Shown here piece after piece: positions 33,974 through 42,735 of a stretch of 64,000 nucleotides of DNA. The notes beneath the pieces are model-generated. The model was not told the origin of the DNA, ran no database searches, and saw nothing but the letters and a program-made list of their open reading frames with translations. Every line of letters begins with the position of its first letter. Within the stretch, counting starts at the first letter, position 1. The DNA comes from Rhodanobacter sp. (GTDB lineage Bacteria; Pseudomonadota; Gammaproteobacteria; Xanthomonadales; Rhodanobacteraceae). A program made the translations under genes and the position numbers. The stretch lies in the NCBI GenBank assembly GCA_004298015.1, contig SCSE01000083.1, forward strand, positions 1 through 64,000. Direction: 5' to 3'.

Positions 33974-35275
33974 TCAGGCTTGTTTGCGCAACACCGCGTA
34001 ATACATGCCATCGAGGTCACCATCGCCGGGCAGGATCTGCCAGCCGATCGCGGCGGCCTGACCGACCGGCAGGCTGAAGTCGACCGCCTGCGCATCGGCG
34101 TGAGCGGCAAGCAGTTCACTGACGATGCCCTCGTTTTCCGCACGCAACACCGAACAGGTGATGTAGACCAGCCGTCCGCCCGGCGCCAGCAGCGGCCACA
34201 GTGCCGACAGAATCCGCCGCTGCTGGGCATGCATCGCGGCAATGTCGCTTTCGCGGCGATGCAGCCGCACGTCCGGGCGACGCCGCAGCACACCGCTGGC
34301 CGAACACGGCGCATCGATCAGGATGCGATCGAACGGCTGGTGTTTCCACCAGCCGGCCGGCGCACCGGCATCGCCTATCACCAGCTTGGCATCCAGGCGC
34401 AGGCGCATCAGGTTCTGCCGGATGCGTTCGGCGCGGCCGGCGTCGAGCTCCAGCGCGGTCAGGTCGATCGCGGCACGCTCCAGCAAATGACAGGCCTTGC
34501 CACCGGGTGCGGCGCAGGCGTCCAGTACGCGCAGGCCATCGCTCAGGTCGGCCAGATCGGCCGCCACCTGCGCCGCACCGTCCTGTACCGCAAAGGCTCC
34601 CTCCTCGAAACCGGGCAGACGGGTGATATCCGTGCTGTGTGGCAACACCACGGCATCGGGCAACCACGGATGCGCGCTGGCGGCCTGACCGGATGCATGC
34701 AGTTGTTCGAGCATCGACTCCCGCTCGCTGCGCTGGCGATTGACCCGCAGCATCAGCGGCGGCTCCGCGTTGTCGGCCAGCATCACCGCCTCGGCCTGTT
34801 GCGGCCAGTCGCGGGCCAGCGCGGCGCCCAGCCAGGCCGGATGGGCATGGCGCGTCTGCGGCGTGGCATCGAGTCGGACGATCAGGGTCTCGCGTTCGCG
34901 TTGCCAGCGACGCAGCACGGCGTTGACCAGGCCGGCCAGCTGCGGGCGCTTCAGACTGCGCGTGGCTTCAACGGTCGCGGCAACCGCGGCATAGTCCTGC
35001 AACTGGAGAATCTCCAGTTGCACCAGTCCCAGCACCAGCAGGGCGTGAATCGCCGGGTCCTTGTGCCGCAGGGGTTTTTCCAGCAGCCCGTCGATCGCTG
35101 GATCGAAGCGCAGCCACCAGCGCGCGCCCTCGCTGAGCAAGGCCATCAGCAAGGCGCGATCACGGGAGTCACTCAGTTTGGGCGCATGGCGTTCCATCGC
35201 ATCGCGCAGCGAGGCACCGCGCAAGGCCACCTCAGCCAGTGCCCTGGCCGCGAGCGCACGCGTGTCGGCCTTCAT
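33974..35275 (-). CDS. rsmB: 16S rRNA (cytosine-967-C5)-methyltransferase
   Basis: A 433-residue enzyme that methylates C967 of 16S rRNA using S-adenosylmethionine. The N-terminal NusB-like RNA-binding domain (1-140) begins RALAARALAEVALRGASL. The catalytic domain shows the SAM site DACAAPGGKACHL, DAPCSASGVLRRRPDVR with its catalytic cysteine, and ITCSVLRAENE with the second cysteine. Family length and motifs are complete. It lies 81 bp downstream of fmt in the minus-strand def-fmt-rsmB order common in gammaproteobacteria. Confidence 0.95.
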   Translation of the reverse strand: MKADTRALAARALAEVALRGASLRDAMERHAPKLSDSRDRALLMALLSEGARWWLRFDPAIDGLLEKPLRHKDPAIHALLVLGLVQLEILQLQDYAAVAATVEATRSLKRPQLAGLVNAVLRRWQRERETLIVRLDATPQTRHAHPAWLGAALARDWPQQAEAVMLADNAEPPLMLRVNRQRSERESMLEQLHASGQAASAHPWLPDAVVLPHSTDITRLPGFEEGAFAVQDGAAQVAADLADLSDGLRVLDACAAPGGKACHLLERAAIDLTALELDAGRAERIRQNLMRLRLDAKLVIGDAGAPAGWWKHQPFDRILIDAPCSASGVLRRRPDVRLHRRESDIAAMHAQQRRILSALWPLLAPGGRLVYITCSVLRAENEGIVSELLAAHADAQAVDFSLPVGQAAAIGWQILPGDGDLDGMYYAVLRKQA

Positions 35276-35356
35276 CGCAACGCTCCGCCGCGCAGTGCAC
35301 TGCTGAGCCGGTTCAGGCAGACAACGGCAGCTACCTGGACGGTCGGCGTACGTCGG

Positions 35357-36328
35357 CTAACGCGCATGCTGGCCAACCGCGCCGGGTTTGAAAGCCCGCG
35401 ACAACTCGGGGCGCGCATTGAGGTAGTCCACGGCACTGATCCGCTTGCCACCGGCGCGCTGCACCGCCGTGACCCGCAATGCGCCATCGCCGCAGGCCAG
35501 CTCGATTCCCTGTCTTCCGGCAGCCAGCACGGTGCCGGGGACAGCATGATGATCCCGTGCCACGGCCAGTGCCGCCCAGATCCGCAGCGGCTCGTCCGCG
35601 ATCACGCCTTCGGCGACCGGCCACGGGTCGAGCGCCCGTACCTGGCGTTCCAGGGCGATCGCGGGCTGGCTGAAATCAAGCTTTGCCTCGGCCTTGTCCA
35701 GCTTGTGCGCATAGACCATGCCGGTTCCGGCCTGCGCGCGGGCCGGCAGGGAGGCGCCAGCCAGCACCCGGGCCAGGCCTTCCGCCAGCACCTCGGCACC
35801 GAGCAGCGACAGGCGATCGTGCAGCGTACCCCCGGTATCCTCGCGCCGGATCCGGATGCGCCGTTCGAGCAATACCGGACCGGTATCCAGGCCGGCTTCC
35901 ATCTGCATCAGGTCAATCCCGCTTTCGGTGTCGCCGGCCCAGATCGCGCGCTGGATCGGCGCCGCGCCACGCCAGCGCGGCAACAGGCTGGCGTGGACGT
36001 TCCAGCAGCCGAGGCGGGGCATCGCCAGCACCTTGCGCGGCAGGATCAGACCGTAGGCGACCACCACCAGCAGGTCGGGCCGGTAACCGCGCAGGGTCTG
36101 GCGTGCCTCGACGGATTTCAGCGACGGCGGCTGTTCAACCGCGATATTCGCCGCCCGTGCCGCCTGCTTGACCGGACTGGCGGCCAGCTTGCGGCCGCGA
36201 CCCGCCGGGCGATCAGGTTGGGTATAGACCGCGACCAGCTCGGCACCACTGGCGCGGCAGGCCTCCAGGCATGGCACGGCAAAGTCGGGCGTACCGGCGA
36301 AGACCAGTCGCAAGCCGGCGCCGCTCAA
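35357..36328 (-). CDS. fmt: Methionyl-tRNA formyltransferase
   Basis: A 323-residue enzyme that formylates Met-tRNA(fMet) from 10-formyltetrahydrofolate at the start of translation. [14 protein letters not shown] at the N-terminus and [16 protein letters not shown] with the catalytic Asn-His...Asp region are intact; a C-terminal OB-like domain follows. The start codon is TTG at 36328, forming a TTGA overlap with the stop of def (36325-36328), which is strong evidence for this start and for coupling with the deformylase. Confidence 0.95.
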   Translation of the reverse strand: MSGAGLRLVFAGTPDFAVPCLEACRASGAELVAVYTQPDRPAGRGRKLAASPVKQAARAANIAVEQPPSLKSVEARQTLRGYRPDLLVVVAYGLILPRKVLAMPRLGCWNVHASLLPRWRGAAPIQRAIWAGDTESGIDLMQMEAGLDTGPVLLERRIRIRREDTGGTLHDRLSLLGAEVLAEGLARVLAGASLPARAQAGTGMVYAHKLDKAEAKLDFSQPAIALERQVRALDPWPVAEGVIADEPLRIWAALAVARDHHAVPGTVLAAGRQGIELACGDGALRVTAVQRAGGKRISAVDYLNARPELSRAFKPGAVGQHAR

Positions 36329-36834
36329 GCACTCGCCGCCTGCTTGCGCTGCTTGTCGAGCCGCTTCAGCAACAAGGCACGCTTGAGCGACGACAGGTAG
36401 TCGACGAACACCTTGCCCTCGAGGTGATCCATCTCATGCTGGATGCACACCGCCAGCGGGCCCTCGGCCTCGACGATGATCTCCTTGCCCTCGGCATCCT
36501 GCGCTTTCACCTTGACCCGCAACGCCCGGGTGACATCGGCGTACAGGCCCGGAAACGACAGGCAACCCTCCTGATAGACCTGCGAGCCGTCCTTTTCCAG
36601 AATCTGCGCATTGATCAGCGCCAGTGGCTGCTTGCGATCGTCACTCATGTCGGCCACCAGGACACGCTGGTGCACGTTGACCTGGGTTGCAGCCAGACCG
36701 ACGCCGTTGGCCTCGTACATGGTTTCGAACATGTCGGCGACCAATTGCCTGATACCGGCATCGAAGCTGCGCACCGGCTCGGCCCGGGTACGCAGGCGGG
36801 GATCGGGAAATTCGAGAATGGGAAGTTGCGCCAT
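36325..36834 (-). CDS. def: Peptide deformylase
   Basis: A 169-residue metal-dependent enzyme that removes the N-formyl group from new proteins. All three motifs are present: GVGLAATQ (45-52), EGCLSFPG near 93 and HEMDHLEG near 135, supplying Cys and two His metal ligands plus the catalytic Glu. Length is normal. It is the first gene of the def-fmt pair and is divergent from the LysM gene, from which 189 bp with the shared promoter region separate it. Confidence 0.96.
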   Translation of the reverse strand: MAQLPILEFPDPRLRTRAEPVRSFDAGIRQLVADMFETMYEANGVGLAATQVNVHQRVLVADMSDDRKQPLALINAQILEKDGSQVYQEGCLSFPGLYADVTRALRVKVKAQDAEGKEIIVEAEGPLAVCIQHEMDHLEGKVFVDYLSSLKRALLLKRLDKQRKQAASA

Positions 36835-37023
36835 GGATTCACCTCAGCGTCGGAAAGTGCGGGCGAATTGGTAAAAGCCCACCCCCGACGGGATCTAGAA
36901 TGTTTCTCATTGTACGTCGCCAACCATGTGCGTGCAGTCGCTTTTTGCCAAGTTGCACCTGTTGCGCACCTTAACCATTCGGTTACACTCGGCCGAGCAT
37001 CTGGGGAAGGGGGATTCCCACCA

Positions 37024-38151
37024 ATGATCAGAAAAATTCTCGTGTTGTTGGCCGGCATGCTGGTGACCGTGACGGTCTACGCTGCCGGTGCCCAGCTGCG
37101 ATCCCATCATCCCGACAATTACACCGTGAAGCGCGGCGATACGCTGTGGGACATCTCGGCGAAGTTTCTCGCCAAGCCATGGCTATGGCCGGAGATCTGG
37201 CAAGCCAACCCACAGGTACGCAATCCGCATCTGATCTATCCGGGTGACGTACTCAACCTGTCCTTCATCGACGGCAACCGTCCGACCCTGGTACTGCAAC
37301 CGCGCGTGCATCCTGAGGGTGAGGCGGTGGCCGCCATCCCGCTGTCGCAGCTGCGCATGTTCCTCAAGGACATGCGGGTGATGGATGCCAAGGCAGTGAG
37401 CTCGGCACCGTATGTGGTCGGCTTCGAGGAAGCCCGGCTGCGCGGCACGGTGGGACAGAACATCTATGCGCGCGGTCTCAAGGGTGAGCCGGGGCAGCGC
37501 TGGGCGATCGTGCGGCCGACCCATATCTTCCGGGGCTATGATGAGGGCGACCCCGACGCGGCCGAGCTGATCAGCCACCAGCTCGATGACAACGTCGCGA
37601 TGGTCGATTCGCCGTGGAGCGAGAACACGCGGAACGACGGGCATTTCGGCAAGGGTGAGAATCTTGGCGTCGAAGTCACCGTGATCGGTACCGCCGAGAC
37701 CTTGCGCATGGGTGATCCGGCAACCTTGCTGTTACTCGATTCGACCAGGGAAATCCGTGCCGGCGACCGCATCATGCCCGTCGATACCACACCTTACGAC
37801 CCCTACTACTATCCCCATGCGCCGAAGTCGGTACCGAAGGATGCGCGGGTGATCGCCTTTACCGACGGCATGGACGCAGTGGGTCCACGCCAGGTGGTAG
37901 TGCTCTCGATCGGCGCGAAAGAGGGTGTCAACAACGGCCAGACCTATTCGATCTACCAGGCCGGCGAAACCATCCACGACGATGTCGCCAGCAACAGCTG
38001 GGACCGCGGCGTGGGCGAACGGGTCAAACTGCCGGGCGAGTACGTGGGACACGTGATGGTGTTCCGCACGTTCGACCGGGTCAGTTACGGCCTGGTCATG
38101 GACGGCTTGCGTCCGGTGCGCATCGGCAGCCATCTGCGGATGCCTGAATAA
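37024..38151 (+). CDS. LysM-domain envelope protein
   Basis: A 375-residue exported protein starting at ATG 37024. An N-terminal signal sequence (KILVLLAGMLVTVTVYAAGA) precedes a LysM peptidoglycan-binding domain (NYTVKRGDTLWDISAKFL, about 37-90). The long remainder, about 280 residues with mixed beta character, has no other recognised domain. Proteins of this type are regularly found just upstream of dprA in this order and are thought to act at the cell wall. A terminator follows. Confidence 0.88.
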   Translation: MIRKILVLLAGMLVTVTVYAAGAQLRSHHPDNYTVKRGDTLWDISAKFLAKPWLWPEIWQANPQVRNPHLIYPGDVLNLSFIDGNRPTLVLQPRVHPEGEAVAAIPLSQLRMFLKDMRVMDAKAVSSAPYVVGFEEARLRGTVGQNIYARGLKGEPGQRWAIVRPTHIFRGYDEGDPDAAELISHQLDDNVAMVDSPWSENTRNDGHFGKGENLGVEVTVIGTAETLRMGDPATLLLLDSTREIRAGDRIMPVDTTPYDPYYYPHAPKSVPKDARVIAFTDGMDAVGPRQVVVLSIGAKEGVNNGQTYSIYQAGETIHDDVASNSWDRGVGERVKLPGEYVGHVMVFRTFDRVSYGLVMDGLRPVRIGSHLRMPE

Positions 38152-38188
38152 GACCCCGAAAGAGACTTATCAGCCTTTTCCTACAGCA

Positions 38189-38213
38189 CGGCGCGGCCAT
38201 CACCGCGCCGTTT
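38189..38213 (+). terminator. Terminator after the LysM gene
   Basis: CGGCGCGG (38189-38196) pairs with CCGCGCCG (38203-38210) around a 6-nt loop and is followed by TTT. It lies between the LysM gene and dprA; the short T-run makes it moderate. Confidence 0.6.
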
Positions 38214-38244
38214 CTGTATGCGTACGCTCCGTACACTGCAGTAC

Positions 38245-39414
38245 ATGAATGAAAGTGACGAAGTTCGCGATTGGCTGATTGCGCTGCGCACGCCCGGGTT
38301 GGGACCGGGCGGCCTGCGTGAGCGACTGCAGGCAGCCGGCGGAAACATCGGCGTCACCCTGGCGCGATTGCGTGAATCTCCGGGCCCCCTGGGCGAGCCC
38401 GCGCGAATCTGGCTGCAGCGACCTGACCAAGCACGCCTGGCAAACGACCTGAGCTGGCTGACCGAGTCAGGCCACTACTTTCTGCGCTGTACCGACGTGG
38501 ATTTTCCGCCGCAGCTGGAGAACATCCCGCAGCCGCCGGCTGCGTTGTTCGTGGTCGGCGACCCCAGCCTGCTGCTGTACCCGCAAGTAGCCATTGTCGG
38601 CGCCCGCAGCGCCAGTAGCGCAGGGCTGGCGCATGCCCGCTCCTTCGCGCGCACATTGGCGCACGCGGGCTTTGCGATCACCAGCGGCCTGGCCGACGGC
38701 ATCGACGGCGCCGCCCACACGGCCGCGCTGGATGCCGAGGCGCCGACCCTGGCGGTGATCGGCACCGGGCCGGATCGGGTCTATCCGCGCAAGCACCACG
38801 CGTTGAGCACGCGGATTGCCGAACGTGGCGCGCTGGTCAGCGAGTTTCCGCCCGGCACCGGCGCCCGTGCCGATCACTTCCCGCGGCGCAACCGGATCAT
38901 TGCCGGGCTGTCCCTGGGGACGCTGGTGGTCGAGGCAGGTTTGCGCTCGGGTTCGCTGATCACCGCACGACTGGCCGCCGAACAGGGGCGCGAGGTCTTT
39001 GCCCTGCCTGGCTCGATCCACAATCCACTCGCGCGTGGCTGCCATCGATTGATTCGCGACGGTGCCCGACTGGTGGAAACGGCCGCCGAAATCGTCGAGA
39101 GCCTGGCACCGCCAGCGCGCATGCTCGGCACCGAGCTGGCCGCGCGGCTGCACGCCGAAGCGCCCCCGGACACGCCGAAAACCTCAACCGAAGGCCTGCC
39201 AAAAACACCCGACGGCGGGTCGTCAGGCCAGTTTCAAGATACCGAATATCAGCGATTATGGTGCGAACTTGGCCACGAACCAGCGACGATGGACGAACTT
39301 CTGCAACGGACCGGACAGTCCGCGGCGGCGCTGTCTTCGATGCTGTTGATGCTTGAACTGGAACGCCGGATCGAGAGTCTTCCCGGCAACCGCTATCAAC
39401 GCTTACCTGACTAA
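38245..39414 (+). CDS. dprA: DNA-processing protein DprA
   Basis: A 389-residue protein from ATG 38245; an in-frame ATG nine codons upstream is less likely. DprA binds incoming single-stranded DNA in transformation and loads RecA. The Rossmann-like core is intact: VAIVGARSASSAGL, FAITSGLADGIDGAAHTAAL, VIGTGPDRVYPRKH and FPRRNRIIAGLSLGTLVVEAGLRSGSLITA. An N-terminal SAM-like region (1-90) and a C-terminal winged helix (about 330-389) flank it, with a Pro/Thr-rich linker between. No smg (DUF494) gene lies between it and topA. Confidence 0.95.
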   Translation: MNESDEVRDWLIALRTPGLGPGGLRERLQAAGGNIGVTLARLRESPGPLGEPARIWLQRPDQARLANDLSWLTESGHYFLRCTDVDFPPQLENIPQPPAALFVVGDPSLLLYPQVAIVGARSASSAGLAHARSFARTLAHAGFAITSGLADGIDGAAHTAALDAEAPTLAVIGTGPDRVYPRKHHALSTRIAERGALVSEFPPGTGARADHFPRRNRIIAGLSLGTLVVEAGLRSGSLITARLAAEQGREVFALPGSIHNPLARGCHRLIRDGARLVETAAEIVESLAPPARMLGTELAARLHAEAPPDTPKTSTEGLPKTPDGGSSGQFQDTEYQRLWCELGHEPATMDELLQRTGQSAAALSSMLLMLELERRIESLPGNRYQRLPD

Positions 39415-39560
39415 AGTCGCCATCGCAGGTATCGTGACGCCTCCGCAGGGGCTGCCCTGTCGAGCGTGAACAGGCTTGACAGCCGACAGCACGGCGTGGT
39501 TTCAACTATATATATGCCCGTCGCCAGGCGGCGGCGTCCCGTCTTTGGAAATCCAGCTTC

Positions 39561-42056
39561 ATGGCAAAAAACCTGCTCATCGTGGAATCGCCGGCCAAGG
39601 CCAAGACGATCAACAAGTATCTCGGCAAGGACTTTCAGGTGCTTGCGTCCTACGGTCACGTGCGTGATCTGAGACCGAAGGAAGGCGCAGTCGATACCGA
39701 ACACGGTTTCACCATGGCTTACGAGGTGATCGAGCGCAACGAGAAACATGTCGACGCGATTGCCAAGGCCGCCAAGGCCGCCGATGACATCTATCTGGCG
39801 ACCGATCTGGATCGCGAAGGCGAGGCGATCAGCTGGCATATCAGCGAGATCCTGAAGGAACGCGGACTCACCGAGGGCAAGCAGATGCATCGGGTGGTGT
39901 TCTCGGAGATCACGCCGAAAGCGATCAAGGCGGCGGTGGCCAATCCGCGCGGCCTGTCGCACGACCTGGTCGACGCGCAACAGGCGCGGCGCGCACTGGA
40001 CTATCTGGTCGGCTTCAACCTGTCGCCGGTGTTGTGGCGCAAGGTGCAGCGTGGCCTCTCCGCTGGCCGCGTGCAGTCGCCGGCGCTGCGCATGATCGTC
40101 GAGCGCGAGGAGGAGATCGAGGCGTTTACCGCCCGCGAATACTGGAGCATCGAGGCACAACTGAAGCATGCAGACGGCGACTTCAACGCACGCTTGAGCC
40201 GCCTCAACGGCAAGAAATTCGAGCAGTTCGACCTCACCAACGAGGCCGATGCGATGGCCGCGCGCAGCGCGCTGAAGGCAGCGGCCAACGGTCAGCTCGT
40301 GGTCAGCAACGTCGGCTCGAAGGAGCGCAAGCGGCGTCCGGCGGCACCGTTCACCACCTCGACACTGCAACAGGAAGCGGCGCGCAAGCTTGGCTTCACC
40401 ACCAGCCGCACGATGAAGGTGGCGCAGGGGCTGTATGAGGGCGTGGCGCTCGGTGACGAGGGCAATGTCGGCCTGATCACCTACATGCGTACCGACTCCA
40501 CCATGCTCGGCAACGACGCGCTGGCCGAGTTGCGCGAGTTGATCGCCCGCGATTTCGGTGCCAAGGCGCTGCCGGAGGCAGTGCAGGTCTACAAGACCAA
40601 GTCGAAGAATGCCCAGGAGGCACATGAGGCGATTCGTCCCACCTCGGCGATGCACACGCCAAAATCGGTGGCCGCCTTCCTCAATGACGACCAGCGCAAG
40701 CTGTATGAATTGATCTGGAAGCGCACCGTTGCCTGCCAGATGATCCATGCCACCCTGAATACTGTTTCGGTCGAGTTCGCGCTCAGCGACGTGGCCGGAG
40801 GCGACGCCTCTTTCCGCGCCAGCGGTACCACCGTGATCGACCCCGGGTTTCTTGCCGTGTACGAGGAGGGGCGCGACCAGAAGAGCGCCGAGGATGACGA
40901 CGAAGGTCGCCGCCTGCCGCGACTCGCCGTGGGTGAGGCGGTACCGTTGCGGGAGATCGCCGCCGACCAGCATTTCACCGAGCCACCGCCGCGCTATTCC
41001 GAGGCCAGCCTGGTCAAGGCGCTGGAGGAGCACGGCATCGGCCGGCCGTCGACCTATGCCAGCATCATCCAGGTGCTGCAGAATCGCGAATACGTATATC
41101 TCGACAGCCGGCGCTTCAAGCCCAGCGATGTGGGTCGTGCCGTCAGCAACTTCCTCACCGCCCACTTCACCCGCTATGTCGACTACGACTTCACCGCGAA
41201 ACTCGAAGACGAGCTCGACGCCGTCAGTCGCGGCGAGGAGGCCTGGGTGCCGCTGATGGAGCGCTTCTGGAAGCCGTTCAAGCAACAGGTCGACGAAAAA
41301 ACCGAATCGGTCGACCGCAACGAGGCCACCGGCGCGCGCGAACTCGGCAGCGATCCGAAAACCGGCAAGCCGGTTTCGGTCCGGCTTGGTCGCTATGGGC
41401 CGTACGCCGCGATCGGCACCAAGGACGATGAGGAGAAGCCGACTTTCGCCTCGCTGCGCCCGGGTCAGAGCATGCATACGATCACCCTGGCCGATGCGCT
41501 GGAGCTGTTCAAGCTGCCGCGCAAACTTGGTCAGGCAGAGAACGGCGACGAGGTCTCCGTCGGCATCGGCCGCTTCGGCGCGTTCGTGAAGCAAGCCAGC
41601 ACCTATGCCTCGCTCAAGCCCGAGGATGATCCGTACACTATCGAATTGCCGCGCGCCTTGCAGATCGTCAGCGAAAAGCTGGAGATGCTGGCCAACCGCA
41701 TCATCCAGGACTTCGGCAATGGCGTGCAGGTGCTCAACGGACGCTATGGCGCCTACATCACCGACGGCGAAAAGAATGCGCGGATTCCCAAGGAGCAGGA
41801 GCCGAAGGAACTGACCGAAGCCCAGTGCCTCGAACTGCTCGCCGCCGCACCGGTAAAAAAGGGGCGGTTTGGCAAGAAAACCGCCACCAAGAAAGCCGCC
41901 GCGAAGAAAGCCCCGGCGAAAAAGGCCGCCACGAAAAAGACGACTGCCAAGAAGACGGCCAGCAAAAAAGCTGCGGCCCGGAAAACGCCGGCGAAAAAGG
42001 CCGCGGCCAGGAAAGCAGCCAAACCCAAAAACGTGGTGGCGAACCCCGGAGAGTGA
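39561..42056 (+). CDS. topA: DNA topoisomerase I
   Basis: An 831-residue type IA topoisomerase that relaxes negative supercoils. The Toprim domain starts LLIVESPAKAKTINKYLG and has DxDxE in TDLDREGEA; the active tyrosine is Y308 in GLITYMRTDST. C-terminal repeats (RYGPYAAIGTKDDE, IGRFGAFVKQA, NGRYGAYITDGEKNARIP) replace the zinc ribbons of the E. coli enzyme. The last 65 residues form an Ala-Lys-rich tail (KKAAAKKAPAKKA type) that should bind DNA non-specifically, as is usual in this order. The next gene starts at the base after its stop. Confidence 0.96.
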   Translation: MAKNLLIVESPAKAKTINKYLGKDFQVLASYGHVRDLRPKEGAVDTEHGFTMAYEVIERNEKHVDAIAKAAKAADDIYLATDLDREGEAISWHISEILKERGLTEGKQMHRVVFSEITPKAIKAAVANPRGLSHDLVDAQQARRALDYLVGFNLSPVLWRKVQRGLSAGRVQSPALRMIVEREEEIEAFTAREYWSIEAQLKHADGDFNARLSRLNGKKFEQFDLTNEADAMAARSALKAAANGQLVVSNVGSKERKRRPAAPFTTSTLQQEAARKLGFTTSRTMKVAQGLYEGVALGDEGNVGLITYMRTDSTMLGNDALAELRELIARDFGAKALPEAVQVYKTKSKNAQEAHEAIRPTSAMHTPKSVAAFLNDDQRKLYELIWKRTVACQMIHATLNTVSVEFALSDVAGGDASFRASGTTVIDPGFLAVYEEGRDQKSAEDDDEGRRLPRLAVGEAVPLREIAADQHFTEPPPRYSEASLVKALEEHGIGRPSTYASIIQVLQNREYVYLDSRRFKPSDVGRAVSNFLTAHFTRYVDYDFTAKLEDELDAVSRGEEAWVPLMERFWKPFKQQVDEKTESVDRNEATGARELGSDPKTGKPVSVRLGRYGPYAAIGTKDDEEKPTFASLRPGQSMHTITLADALELFKLPRKLGQAENGDEVSVGIGRFGAFVKQASTYASLKPEDDPYTIELPRALQIVSEKLEMLANRIIQDFGNGVQVLNGRYGAYITDGEKNARIPKEQEPKELTEAQCLELLAAAPVKKGRFGKKTATKKAAAKKAPAKKAATKKTTAKKTASKKAAARKTPAKKAAARKAAKPKNVVANPGE

Positions 42057-42629
42057 GTGTTGCGGTATTACACCCCCGACCAGCTCGATGCCGCCGCCGA
42101 GGCCTTGCATCGGGGCGGCGTCCTCGCCTACCCGACCGAAGCCGTGTTCGGACTCGGTTGCGATCCGCACGACCACGCGGCACTTGGCCGCCTGTTTGCG
42201 CTGAAGCAGCGGCCATCAACACAAGGCGTGTTGCTGATCGCGGCGACGTTTTCTCAGCTTGAGCAGTACATCGAACTGGCGCAGGTGCCGCCTGCGGCGA
42301 TGACGCAGATCCAGGCCAGCTGGCCTGGTCCTTCGACCTGGGTGTTTCCGCGTTCGGCCCGGGTGCCCGACTGGGTCGCCGGCAGCCACGCCGGGATCGC
42401 GTTGCGGGTCACCGCACACCCGGTCGCGTCCGCCTTGTGCCAGGCCTTCGGTGGCGCCCTGGTGTCGAGCAGTGCCAATCCTCACGGTTCACCACCGGCA
42501 CGCAGCGCACACGCCGCCGCGACGTATTTCGGTGCTGCGCTGGACGGTGTGATCGACGCGGCAACCGGCAACCGGGAGACACCCTCGACGATTCGCGACG
42601 CACTCAGCGGCGCTATCATTCGCGCCTGA
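42057..42629 (+). CDS. tsaC: Sua5/YrdC family threonylcarbamoyl-AMP synthase
   Basis: A 190-residue enzyme that makes L-threonylcarbamoyl-AMP, the first step towards t6A at tRNA position 37. GVLAYPTEAVFGLGCDP and LKQRPSTQG near the N-terminus carry the nucleotide-binding KxR and PTE motifs; SSSANPHG is the ATP/threonine site near 140. The start is GTG 42057, immediately after the topA stop, so it is translated with topA. The short form fits TsaC rather than the longer Sua5. Confidence 0.93.
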   Translation: MLRYYTPDQLDAAAEALHRGGVLAYPTEAVFGLGCDPHDHAALGRLFALKQRPSTQGVLLIAATFSQLEQYIELAQVPPAAMTQIQASWPGPSTWVFPRSARVPDWVAGSHAGIALRVTAHPVASALCQAFGGALVSSSANPHGSPPARSAHAAATYFGAALDGVIDAATGNRETPSTIRDALSGAIIRA

Positions 42630-42735
42630 ATGCGCGCGGCCGGAAGGCGGCTGGCGGTCGCGTTCACGCGAGCTTCCGGCCGCATGTTGTGAGCTTGTCC
42701 GGGCGACGCGACGGATCATCAAGGGAGATCACGGT

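Noticed and set aside
33980-36400. Plus-strand open frame (806 codons) opposite rsmB and fmt
   Set aside because: Spans two clear genes on the other strand and their gap; typical GC-driven artefact.
39411-42176. Long minus-strand open frame (921 codons) across topA
   Set aside because: It is the exact antisense of topA, with no domain sense and composition forced by high GC; topA has all family motifs.
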